The translations under genes were made by a program, and so were the position numbers. DNA of 64,000 nt from Gemmatimonadota bacterium (GTDB lineage Bacteria > Gemmatimonadota > Gemmatimonadetes > Gemmatimonadales > GWC2-71-9). This document shows positions 8,227-14,733 of the stretch, piece after piece (within the stretch, counting starts at the first letter, position 1; every line of letters begins with the position of its first letter). The stretch spans positions 186,001 to 250,000 of the forward strand of contig JAJCZX010000030.1 in assembly GCA_029262195.1 (NCBI GenBank). The letters are read 5' to 3'. The notes under the pieces were generated by a model that searched no databases, was not told the DNA's origin, and saw only the letters and a program-made list of their open reading frames with translations.

Positions 8227-8980
8227 AGCGCTTGAATATTGGTCGAGGCAGTGCGCGCAAAACCCAACCAACCAACCCCCACCACTGCGGCACAAAAAAA
8301 ACGTCGCGGCCACGGTCCAATCCTTTTTTGATCCGCCGCGCAGCATCGTCGGTACTGATCGCCCCCGGAGCAGAACCCTTACCAAGCATCTTCGTTCTTA
8401 CGAATCCGGGCTTCACAGTAGTTACCCTGATCCCACTGCCGTGAAGACGCGCCCTCCACCCCTCCAGGTAAGCATCCACCCCGGCCTTTGACGCACAGTA
8501 CGATGGATTTCCCGCCCTGCCCCGTTCGCCAGCAATCGAGCCCAGGACTGCAACGTGGCCTGCACCAGCATCTAAGAAATGCCTGATAGCCGCTCCAACG
8601 AACGCCACTGCTCCAAGGAGATTCACATCAAAGGTGTCGAGTTCGGACTCCGTGGACGGAGGTGCGGGATGCGGGCTAGACGACTCTGTCATGTGTCGGT
8701 CAGAGTGATAGGTACCGGCACAAAACACGATTAGCTCGAGCCCACCCATTTCTTCGACCAGTGCGCGAAAAGTACCCTCGATGTGCGCGCGCTCTCGGAC
8801 ATCGGAAACGGCGGAAAGGATCTGGCGGCTGGGAAACTCTGTTTGGAGATCGGCAACAACGGTAGCCGTACGCTCTTCAACCCGCCCGACAACCGCCACC
8901 TGCCAGTCGTGTTCAAGATAGATCCGCGCCAGAGCCAACCCGATTCCATCCGTCGCCCCAACAATAACGATTCGCTTCAT
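8213..8980 (-). CDS. DprE2-like short-chain dehydrogenase (decaprenylphosphoryl-2-keto-ribose reductase family)
   Basis: A 255-residue SDR oxidoreductase; mycobacterial DprE2 is 254 and reduces the keto intermediate to DPA with NADH. The start ATG at 8980 gives MKRIVIVGATDGIGLALARIY, the N-terminal cofactor-binding TGxxxGIG-type motif. The catalytic motif is YCASKAG (Tyr and Lys of YxxxK), preceded by the serine in VAVLGSIAGERG. A loop around SSPHPAPPSTES is encoded by DNA similar to the local heptamer arrays (8660-8675). It lies between ubiA and the dprE1-like gene. The general SDR call is certain; the DprE2 assignment rests on length and context. Confidence 0.82.
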   Translation of the reverse strand: MKRIVIVGATDGIGLALARIYLEHDWQVAVVGRVEERTATVVADLQTEFPSRQILSAVSDVRERAHIEGTFRALVEEMGGLELIVFCAGTYHSDRHMTESSSPHPAPPSTESELDTFDVNLLGAVAFVGAAIRHFLDAGAGHVAVLGSIAGERGRAGNPSYCASKAGVDAYLEGWRARLHGSGIRVTTVKPGFVRTKMLGKGSAPGAISTDDAARRIKKGLDRGRDVFFVPQWWGLVGWVLRALPRPIFKRFAPR

Positions 8981-9026
8981 GAGTTCCAACCAGTCCGCTG
9001 GCCACGGGCTATCGCCGTGCCACGAA

Positions 9027-10019
9027 TCATTGAATAACCAGGCCGACGTTGGCTGCCCATAAAACGACGAGTAGTCCAACCGCAACAAGGTACGTGCGTG
9101 GATCCATGATCATGAAGATGGTAGGATCTTCCTTCAAGCGCCCGCGTCCGACCATGATCCACATCCGGGCGGCCCAGTACAGCAGCAACGGGAACCCTCC
9201 CCAGAGGAGCTCCGGCCGCATGTAGAGCACCTTCACTGTGTCACCAGTAATGTAGAGACAATAGACGAGGATACCCGTGATCGCACACCCTATCCCGAAG
9301 GTTTGTAAAATAGAAATATCTTCGGCCACATAACCTCTCCCTGAGTCATCGCTATGGGACGTAACCAGTTTTAGTTCAGCCACGCGCTTCGCGAACGCCA
9401 CCGAGACGAGCATGAACGAAAAGAACGCCAGGAACCAGCCCGTAAGGTTCACATCGGCGAGAATCGCCCCACCCATGAGGCGAATCAGGTAAAACGTCAC
9501 CAGCGTGATGAGATCAACCACCGCCAGGCGTTTCAGTACCAACGAATATGCGATATTGAGACAGAGGTAAACTACCAGAAGGGCAGTGAATTCATCCGGA
9601 AGTACCATCGTTGAAAGAACTGCCAAAAAAACCAGAACAAGCAGCATTCTCGCCGCCGCTGTCCGACTCAACTCACCACTGGCAATCGGTCGAAACCGTT
9701 TGACCGGGTGAGATCTGTCATGCTCCAGATCAATCAGATCGTTGATCACATAAACGATTGACGCGACCAACGACATCGCCACAAACCCCAGCAATAGCTG
9801 GACAACAACTATATCCGAAAGCGCGACGTGCCCGGCGATCGCCGGGAAAAAGATCAGAATATTCTTTGGCCAATGCCGCACACGGATGGCGCTGGCGATG
9901 GGTGAAAATGTGAGCGGAGGACTCGGAGCGTGGAGGGCGGGGGGAGGGGTCGTTTCTGCACCCGATGCGTTTTTTTGGTTACCGTCGTGTGCCTGCGAAC
10001 CATCAAATTCTTTGGGCAT
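9027..10019 (-). CDS. UbiA-family decaprenyl-phosphate phosphoribosyltransferase-like
   Basis: Integral membrane prenyltransferase-fold enzyme, 330 residues, with about eight to nine hydrophobic segments. The key motif NDLIDLEHDRSHPVKRFRPIASG is the Asp-rich Mg site plus the HP-KRFRPIA-G sequence typical of Rv3806c-type 5-phosphoribosyl-1-diphosphate:decaprenyl-phosphate transferases rather than quinone UbiA. Its product would be the substrate of the DprE1/DprE2 pair after dephosphorylation. The first 40 residues are low complexity (TPPPALHAPSPP) because they are encoded by the heptamer array at 9910-9950. The ATG at 10019 overlaps, on the opposite strand, the ATG of the S23-type gene within one CATG. 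The next residues with homology are IRVRHWPKN, so the native start may have been displaced. Confidence 0.85.
   Translation of the reverse strand: MPKEFDGSQAHDGNQKNASGAETTPPPALHAPSPPLTFSPIASAIRVRHWPKNILIFFPAIAGHVALSDIVVVQLLLGFVAMSLVASIVYVINDLIDLEHDRSHPVKRFRPIASGELSRTAAARMLLVLVFLAVLSTMVLPDEFTALLVVYLCLNIAYSLVLKRLAVVDLITLVTFYLIRLMGGAILADVNLTGWFLAFFSFMLVSVAFAKRVAELKLVTSHSDDSGRGYVAEDISILQTFGIGCAITGILVYCLYITGDTVKVLYMRPELLWGGFPLLLYWAARMWIMVGRGRLKEDPTIFMIMDPRTYLVAVGLLVVLWAANVGLVIQ
9910..9950. repeat. G-rich array upstream of S23-type gene 2 (left inverted arm)
   Basis: Tandem degenerate 7-mers (GAGCGGA, GGAGCGT, GGAGGGC) ending in GGGGGGAGGGGT (9939-9950). That 12-mer is the exact reverse complement of 10369-10380, and GTGAGCGG (9910-9917) is the reverse complement of 10413-10420. 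The array lies within the 5' coding end of the ubiA-like gene. Confidence 0.82.
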
Positions 10020-10395
10020 GGACAAATATACCTCTCTCGTCGCCTGGCGGGCATCCCACGACGTAGCCCTGGCCGTATTACGGACAACTGATCGACCAAA
10101 GCATCCTCGCACCAGAGAGGTCTTCGTTCAACTGAGACGCGCTGCAATCTCGATTGAGGCCAACCTCGTAGAAGGTTATGCGCTGCAGACCACCCCGCAA
10201 TTCCGCCGCCACCTCCGAATCGCCCGAGGTTCAGCCGCCGAATGCGAATGTTTGATCCGCCTCGCCGTGGAACTGGATTATCTGGACGAGGCCGAGACCA
10301 GAGAAATCACACCTCACCTCAACTCTGCTATCGCCACAATCACCGGGTTAATCAAATCCTTGAGTCAAACCCCTCCCCCCACTCCCCTCCCTTAG
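10018..10395 (+). CDS. Four-helix-bundle protein, S23 family (copy 2)
   Basis: A 125-residue helical protein, paralogous in family to the gene at 3040. Family pattern: LVAWRASHDVALAVLRTT (helix 1), VQLRRAAISIEANLVEGYA (helix 2), FRRHLRIARGSAAECECLIRLAVEL (helix 3). It is the only plus-strand gene inside an otherwise minus-strand cassette and separates aftB-like from ubiA-like. Its start codon shares the CATG at 10017-10020 with the start codon of ubiA on the other strand. Its last residues, TPPPTPLP, are encoded by the right-hand array, so the gene fills the space between inverted arrays. Function unknown. Confidence 0.87.
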   Translation: MDKYTSLVAWRASHDVALAVLRTTDRPKHPRTREVFVQLRRAAISIEANLVEGYALQTTPQFRRHLRIARGSAAECECLIRLAVELDYLDEAETREITPHLNSAIATITGLIKSLSQTPPPTPLP

Positions 10396-10428
10396 TTCTT
10401 GCTCACTGCTCACCGCTCACCGCTCCCC
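10369..10428. repeat. C-rich array downstream of S23-type gene 2 (right inverted arm)
   Basis: Begins ACCCCTCCCCCC (exact inverted match to 9939-9950), continues with CTCCCCT units, and ends with three 7-mers of the type GCTCAC(T/C) at 10401-10421. It encodes the C-terminus of the S23 protein on the + strand. On the - strand it encodes the last residues and stop codon of the AftB-like gene. Confidence 0.82.
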
Positions 10429-12328
10429 GTACAAACCCCCAATTATTCAGAATCATACCGACATCCACCGCTGCGCCGTCTCGCACGAGGAGGTCACAGG
10501 TCATTCCGGAGAAGAAACTCCCGTCCTGACAGGAGCAACCCAGTCCGTGAGCACCCATGTATCCCGGACACGGTGCGTCATCCGGTGATTCCGTAACGCC
10601 CTGGCCAAAAACGTCTCTATATCCCAACGTGGCGAAATAGAGATACTCCAGTTCGGTCGGGCTCCAAAGGTTTACAAGCAAGTCCGGTTCCAACCGACCC
10701 ACGCTGTACTGGTAGTCCCAGCGATCATGACCCGGGAGAAATTCATCCCTCGGTTGGAGATGTGCTATAACCGGATCGACCTTGCCAAGAAAATCTTCTG
10801 TATGGCGATTTGCGAAGTATGGGATATTGCCAGCGGCCGTTACAGCAATCGACACCGATGTGTCCGTGGAAGCTTCGATCAGGAGACCCAGACGCGCTCG
10901 TGCATTGTCAGCCAAAACCGCAGCCCCAGCCCGGGGTAGCCATTGGCCCAGAATCGCCGACGCGTTGCTGCCGAGCAATGTTGCAGCGACAACCACGGTG
11001 GTAACACCCACGCCCAGGAATCGCCTTCCTTTGGCGGCGACCCAGTACATAGCCGCCCAGCCAAAAGCCGCACTCAGAGTCGCAAGCGCTATCGCACCCT
11101 GGGCCTGGCGGAACCACACGAAGAACCTCGAGTCCACAGCGACCCGTAAGGCCAAAAGTCCAACAAACATCAACGTCGCCGCCAGCAAGAGTTGCGGTAC
11201 TCTATGATGTCCCGAGGAATCAAAATTTTCGAGATCTTCTCTCAAACCTGAGACGGAAAGTCCGACGAGGACAAACAGAGCCGGCATGACAACGCTTACG
11301 TAACGATTGGCGAAACGGAAATACTCCCAGGCGTCACCCCCCACATACACAGAGTAAGCTCCAACCGCAATCAGAAGACCCCATAGGACCGAGCATTCAA
11401 ACTCCCTTGCCCGCCAAAGGCCGTAAAGAGCGACGACAAGGGGAACGATCAAATGTTCCTTGAAGATGGGCAGCAACACGTTAAAACCTCTGGCCGCTCG
11501 TTCCGCAACAGTCACGCCGGACACCTTCAGGTAATAGGTGTTAGGCAAAGGATCCCCGTAATACCACACTCGAAAAGCCGTGTGTGCCGCAACCGTGGCG
11601 AAAACCGCCAACGCCACCACCGCAGCCGGGCCAAGTCGCTGTAGCAAGGCCTCACCCCCTGCAGGCCCTGTAACTGCGCCTATCCACGCTATCGCGGCGA
11701 TGACCACCGCTGCAGGAACGATCGCGTCAGGTCTGACCAAAACACCAACACAGAGGGCGATAGCAACGGAGACGAGGTTTCGAGTTTCACCGGTTTGCTT
11801 CCAGACGATAAGATGCAGCAGGGCCGCATTCACCAGGAGGGCGAGCAGTCCAACTTCCATCCCTCGTAAAGTCCAGTATATGAGTGGATAGTAGAGTCCA
11901 GTGAGTGCCATAGCTGTGATGGCGCCCCACTCGTCGGACAACCGCAGCGCAATCGACCTTACCACCAGCATATTTGCCACCAGGATCGCCGCACCGGACA
12001 TGCTTACAGCGAGGCTGATCTTGGCTGCGGTAATCGGAAGGAGGTGAAGGACGGCCATCCAGAGGACCCAGAGAAAGTTTGTGTAGCCTTCAACTGGCGC
12101 TCCCGTGTAATTCCACGCCAGTCCATAACCCTCGACGAGATTCTTCGCGTACCTCATCGAGATCATTGCATCGTCTCGAAGAGTAAAGAACATCTCGCCA
12201 TCCACCACAAACGCGGTGCGGTCGATGAAAACGACGTAGAACCCCACCGAGACTAACAGAACTAGCAAAGAACTTCGTTGAAACCACGGGCTGTGTATCT
12301 GAGGACTGGAGGATATTTCCTGACGCAA
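10403..12328 (-). CDS. AftB-like polytopic membrane glycosyltransferase (GT-C, putative arabinofuranosyltransferase)
   Basis: A 641-residue membrane protein; mycobacterial AftB is 627. It has an N-terminal signal-anchor and about ten hydrophobic segments, then a C-terminal soluble periplasmic domain (from about residue 470). After the first helix comes LRDDAMISMRYAKNLVEGYG with AWNYTGAPVEGYTNFLWVLW. The DD pair is the GT-C catalytic loop, and DDA-RYA-NL-G-G-W-EGYTN-LW is the pattern I associate with AftB-type transferases using polyprenyl-phospho-arabinofuranose. Direct context with ubiA-, dprE2- and dprE1-like genes supports an arabinose donor, but acceptor and sugar are inferred. The last codons and stop come from the array at 10401-10428, which suggests that the original C-terminus was altered. 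Confidence 0.72.
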   Translation of the reverse strand: MRQEISSSPQIHSPWFQRSSLLVLLVSVGFYVVFIDRTAFVVDGEMFFTLRDDAMISMRYAKNLVEGYGLAWNYTGAPVEGYTNFLWVLWMAVLHLLPITAAKISLAVSMSGAAILVANMLVVRSIALRLSDEWGAITAMALTGLYYPLIYWTLRGMEVGLLALLVNAALLHLIVWKQTGETRNLVSVAIALCVGVLVRPDAIVPAAVVIAAIAWIGAVTGPAGGEALLQRLGPAAVVALAVFATVAAHTAFRVWYYGDPLPNTYYLKVSGVTVAERAARGFNVLLPIFKEHLIVPLVVALYGLWRAREFECSVLWGLLIAVGAYSVYVGGDAWEYFRFANRYVSVVMPALFVLVGLSVSGLREDLENFDSSGHHRVPQLLLAATLMFVGLLALRVAVDSRFFVWFRQAQGAIALATLSAAFGWAAMYWVAAKGRRFLGVGVTTVVVAATLLGSNASAILGQWLPRAGAAVLADNARARLGLLIEASTDTSVSIAVTAAGNIPYFANRHTEDFLGKVDPVIAHLQPRDEFLPGHDRWDYQYSVGRLEPDLLVNLWSPTELEYLYFATLGYRDVFGQGVTESPDDAPCPGYMGAHGLGCSCQDGSFFSGMTCDLLVRDGAAVDVGMILNNWGFVRGAVSGEQ

Positions 12329-12387
12329 GGGCGGGGTCCGCGGTTGAAGTCAATACAAACTGGCGAAGGTATTCCTCTTCCGCAAAC

Positions 12388-13032
12388 TTATATCACCGGG
12401 GGGTCGGGTCGAAGCGCTTCGTCCACAACATCCCAAATTTCGCCTCCCGTAAACCCGCGCCTGGCAAGGTATTGCAGCAACCTGCGTTTTTGAGTGTTCC
12501 GGTCTAGTCCTTTTAACCGTCGAACCCTCTTTTCGGCCAACTCCCTCGCAATAACCAGCGGATCGGACAGTTGCTCCGATAGAGCTAGATCGACCGCCGT
12601 CTCGGCGACCCTGCCGTCAACTCCCTGCGCAAGTAAGTCTGCCAACACTCTTGCCCGACCAAACCCCTTGCCGGTTTTTTGCGCGGCGTACAACCTCGCG
12701 AACTTTTCGTCGTCCAGCTCGCCTGCCGTCTCGAGACGACCTATCACCCTGGCGCAGGCCGACGGGCTATGCCCTTTGGCACGAAGCCGCCTCATAAGGT
12801 CGTTAACTGCCCGCGGTCGAACATTCAGCATTCGAAGGGCACCTTGGTATGTTTTTTCTACCTCCGCCGCCTCGTCGAGCCGTTCTTTCAAATCCTCGTT
12901 GACGAGTTTCCCTACGAACAACCCCAGAGACGTCGCCACAGTGAGAGGAAGGGATGCAAAACGGGCTCCATCAATCACCACAGTGACACGATCTGGAGCC
13001 CGCGCATTCGCCTTCAGGCCGGTTATTTCCAC
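12388..13032 (-). CDS. recX: Regulatory protein RecX
   Basis: Small helical repeat protein (214 residues) that binds and modulates RecA filaments. The RecX-type three-helix repeats are visible: ALRMLNVRPRAVNDLMRRLRAKG, DDEKFARLYAAQKTGKGFGRARVLADLLAQGVD and RRLLQYLARRGFTGGEIWDVV (each quoted only in part as landmarks). It starts with ATG at 13032, immediately after the recA stop at 13034, so the two are translationally linked. That order is the common bacterial arrangement. The next gene downstream is the AftB-like transferase rather than alaS, the usual neighbour. Confidence 0.9.
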   Translation of the reverse strand: MEITGLKANARAPDRVTVVIDGARFASLPLTVATSLGLFVGKLVNEDLKERLDEAAEVEKTYQGALRMLNVRPRAVNDLMRRLRAKGHSPSACARVIGRLETAGELDDEKFARLYAAQKTGKGFGRARVLADLLAQGVDGRVAETAVDLALSEQLSDPLVIARELAEKRVRRLKGLDRNTQKRRLLQYLARRGFTGGEIWDVVDEALRPDPPVI

Positions 13033-13033
13033 A

Positions 13034-14110
13034 CTACTCTACCGCTGGAGCCCCCTGAGCCTCTGCATCCTCCAGATCTTCGGGTTGCGCTTCAATCGGT
13101 TCCCCAATGCCAAGATAGGTCTTGACCTTGGCTTCGACTTCAGCCGCTAGTTCAACGTTATCTTTAAGATATAGTTTCGCGTTTTCTCTACCCTGCCCGA
13201 TTCTCTCTTTACCACACGAATACCAGGCTCCGCTCTTCTCGATAACTCCGGCTAGCACCCCAATATCAACCAACAGGCCTACGTGGCTGATGCCCTCATT
13301 GAACATGATATCGAATTCAGCTTGTTTGAAAGGCGGAGCTACCTTGTTTTTTACCACCTTCACACGAACGCGACTTCCAGTGATTTCGTCGCGCTCCTTG
13401 ACCGGCCCAATCCGTCTCACGTCAAGGCGAACTGAAGCGTAAAACTTCAAAGCTTTTCCGCCCGTCGTTGTTTCCGGGTTCCCGAACATCACTCCGATTT
13501 TCATGCGAAGCTGGTTGATGAAGATGACAGATGTGCGGGACCGATTGATGGCGCCCGTCAGCTTGCGAAGCGCCTGGGACATAAGACGGGCCTGCAAGCC
13601 CATATGGGAGTCGCCCATATCGCCTTCCAGTTCAGCCTTCGGAACCAGGGCCGCGACCGAATCGACGATAACCACATCAACAGCGCCCGACCGCACCAAA
13701 ATTTCCGCAATCTCCAATGCCTCCTCTCCCGTATCGGGTTGAGACACAAGAAGATTGTCAATATCAACGCCTAATTTCTTGGCATATTCAACATCAAGGG
13801 CATGCTCAGCATCTACAACCGCAGCAACTCCGCCTTCGCGTTGAGCAGAAGCGGCGATATGAAGAGCCAAAGTTGTTTTACCGCTCGATTCCGGCCCGTA
13901 GATTTCGGTCACGCGCCCTCTCGGGACTCCACCGATACCGATGGCCGCGTCCAACGTAACCGCACCGGTCGAGATGCCGCTTATCGCAACGCGGGTTTCA
14001 TCTCCAACCCGCATGATAGAACCCTTACCGCACTGCTTTTCGATCTGGGAAATAGCCAGAGCAAGCGCTTTATCTCGTTCGCTACCCTGATTGTCTTTTC
14101 CTACCGCCAT
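13034..14110 (-). CDS. recA: Recombinase RecA
   Basis: DNA strand-exchange ATPase and co-protease for LexA-type repressors. 358 residues. Walker [10 protein letters not shown] (about 69-77), Walker B region [15 protein letters not shown]-binding loop L1 around [22 protein letters not shown] (partial), and L2 near [22 protein letters not shown] (partial) are all present. It ends in an acidic tail. A good Shine-Dalgarno (GAGG, 5 nt before the ATG) sets the start. The 134 nt upstream probably contain the promoter; I found no confident LexA-type operator there. Confidence 0.98.
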   Translation of the reverse strand: MAVGKDNQGSERDKALALAISQIEKQCGKGSIMRVGDETRVAISGISTGAVTLDAAIGIGGVPRGRVTEIYGPESSGKTTLALHIAASAQREGGVAAVVDAEHALDVEYAKKLGVDIDNLLVSQPDTGEEALEIAEILVRSGAVDVVIVDSVAALVPKAELEGDMGDSHMGLQARLMSQALRKLTGAINRSRTSVIFINQLRMKIGVMFGNPETTTGGKALKFYASVRLDVRRIGPVKERDEITGSRVRVKVVKNKVAPPFKQAEFDIMFNEGISHVGLLVDIGVLAGVIEKSGAWYSCGKERIGQGRENAKLYLKDNVELAAEVEAKVKTYLGIGEPIEAQPEDLEDAEAQGAPAVE

Positions 14111-14244
14111 AAGATCCTCATTTCCTGATTATTGAATTCTTAACCTTTGCGGGACATCCCTCGCCGCAATGGGAAGGCCCGATTCGAAATCTCGTTTTTT
14201 GACAGATCGAGAAACACTAACCCGAATATATACCGAACACCAGT

Positions 14245-14643
14245 TTATCGCCACCCACTTCTAAAGGCATCCTCGATATGCCGCAATTTCACTGGCGTTC
14301 CATCCCGCATTTGAATGCCAATCACATCGAATCTCGCAGACCTGCCACACCCAAATCGGTCCATCCACCCGTTGGCGACCCGTATAATCTCCCGGCGTTT
14401 GCCCCAGGTTACGGCCTCGACCGGATCTCCAAACCGAGTTGACCAGCGCGTCTTCACTTCAACAAACGCCACCAATCCGTCTTTCTCCGCAATTAGATCC
14501 ACTTCAAGGCGGCCGAGTCGGAATCGGTGATGTAGTATTTCCCAGCCAGCCCGTCGCAAAAACCTCTTTGCAATGTTTTCGCCTTTGAGACCAAGGATTT
14601 GGCGTTTATCTGTCCACTCCGCAGGATTCGACTTGATCGACAT
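14245..14643 (-). CDS. yraN: YraN/UPF0102 endonuclease-like protein
   Basis: 132-residue protein of the UPF0102 family with a restriction-endonuclease-like fold. Conserved pattern: LKGENIAKRFLRRAGWEIL, then RLEVDLIAEKDGLVAFVEVKTR, where the D, the E and the ExK of VEVKTR form the putative PD-(D/E)xK metal site. The cellular role is not established; family members often lie near DNA-processing genes, as here upstream of recA. The gap after ftsK (14644-14732) holds a heptamer array. Confidence 0.85.
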   Translation of the reverse strand: MSIKSNPAEWTDKRQILGLKGENIAKRFLRRAGWEILHHRFRLGRLEVDLIAEKDGLVAFVEVKTRWSTRFGDPVEAVTWGKRREIIRVANGWMDRFGCGRSARFDVIGIQMRDGTPVKLRHIEDAFRSGWR

Positions 14644-14710
14644 GGGTTTAAGGTATGAAGCTGGAAGACGAACTGATAACCAATAACCCGCAAGAACCGC
14701 CCGAAAAACC

Positions 14711-14733
14711 GCTTCCCGCTTCCCGCTTCCCGC
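14711..14733. repeat. Orphan heptamer array after ftsK
   Basis: Three perfect copies of GCTTCCC followed by GC, ending on the stop codon of ftsK (TAG at 14735-14733). The unit is the same as around S23-type gene 1, but no S23-type gene or inverted partner is nearby. Confidence 0.8.

Noticed and set aside
10020-10112. Longer N-terminus for the UbiA-like gene
   Set aside because: Would run antisense through the S23 gene and adds residues with no similarity; ATG 10019 is already upstream of the homology.
12494-13150. 218-codon plus-strand frame
   Set aside because: Antisense to recX and the recA 3' end; no family resemblance.
14111-14244. LexA operator upstream of recA
   Set aside because: I searched by eye for CTGT-N8-ACAG and GAAC-N4-GTTC patterns and found none.
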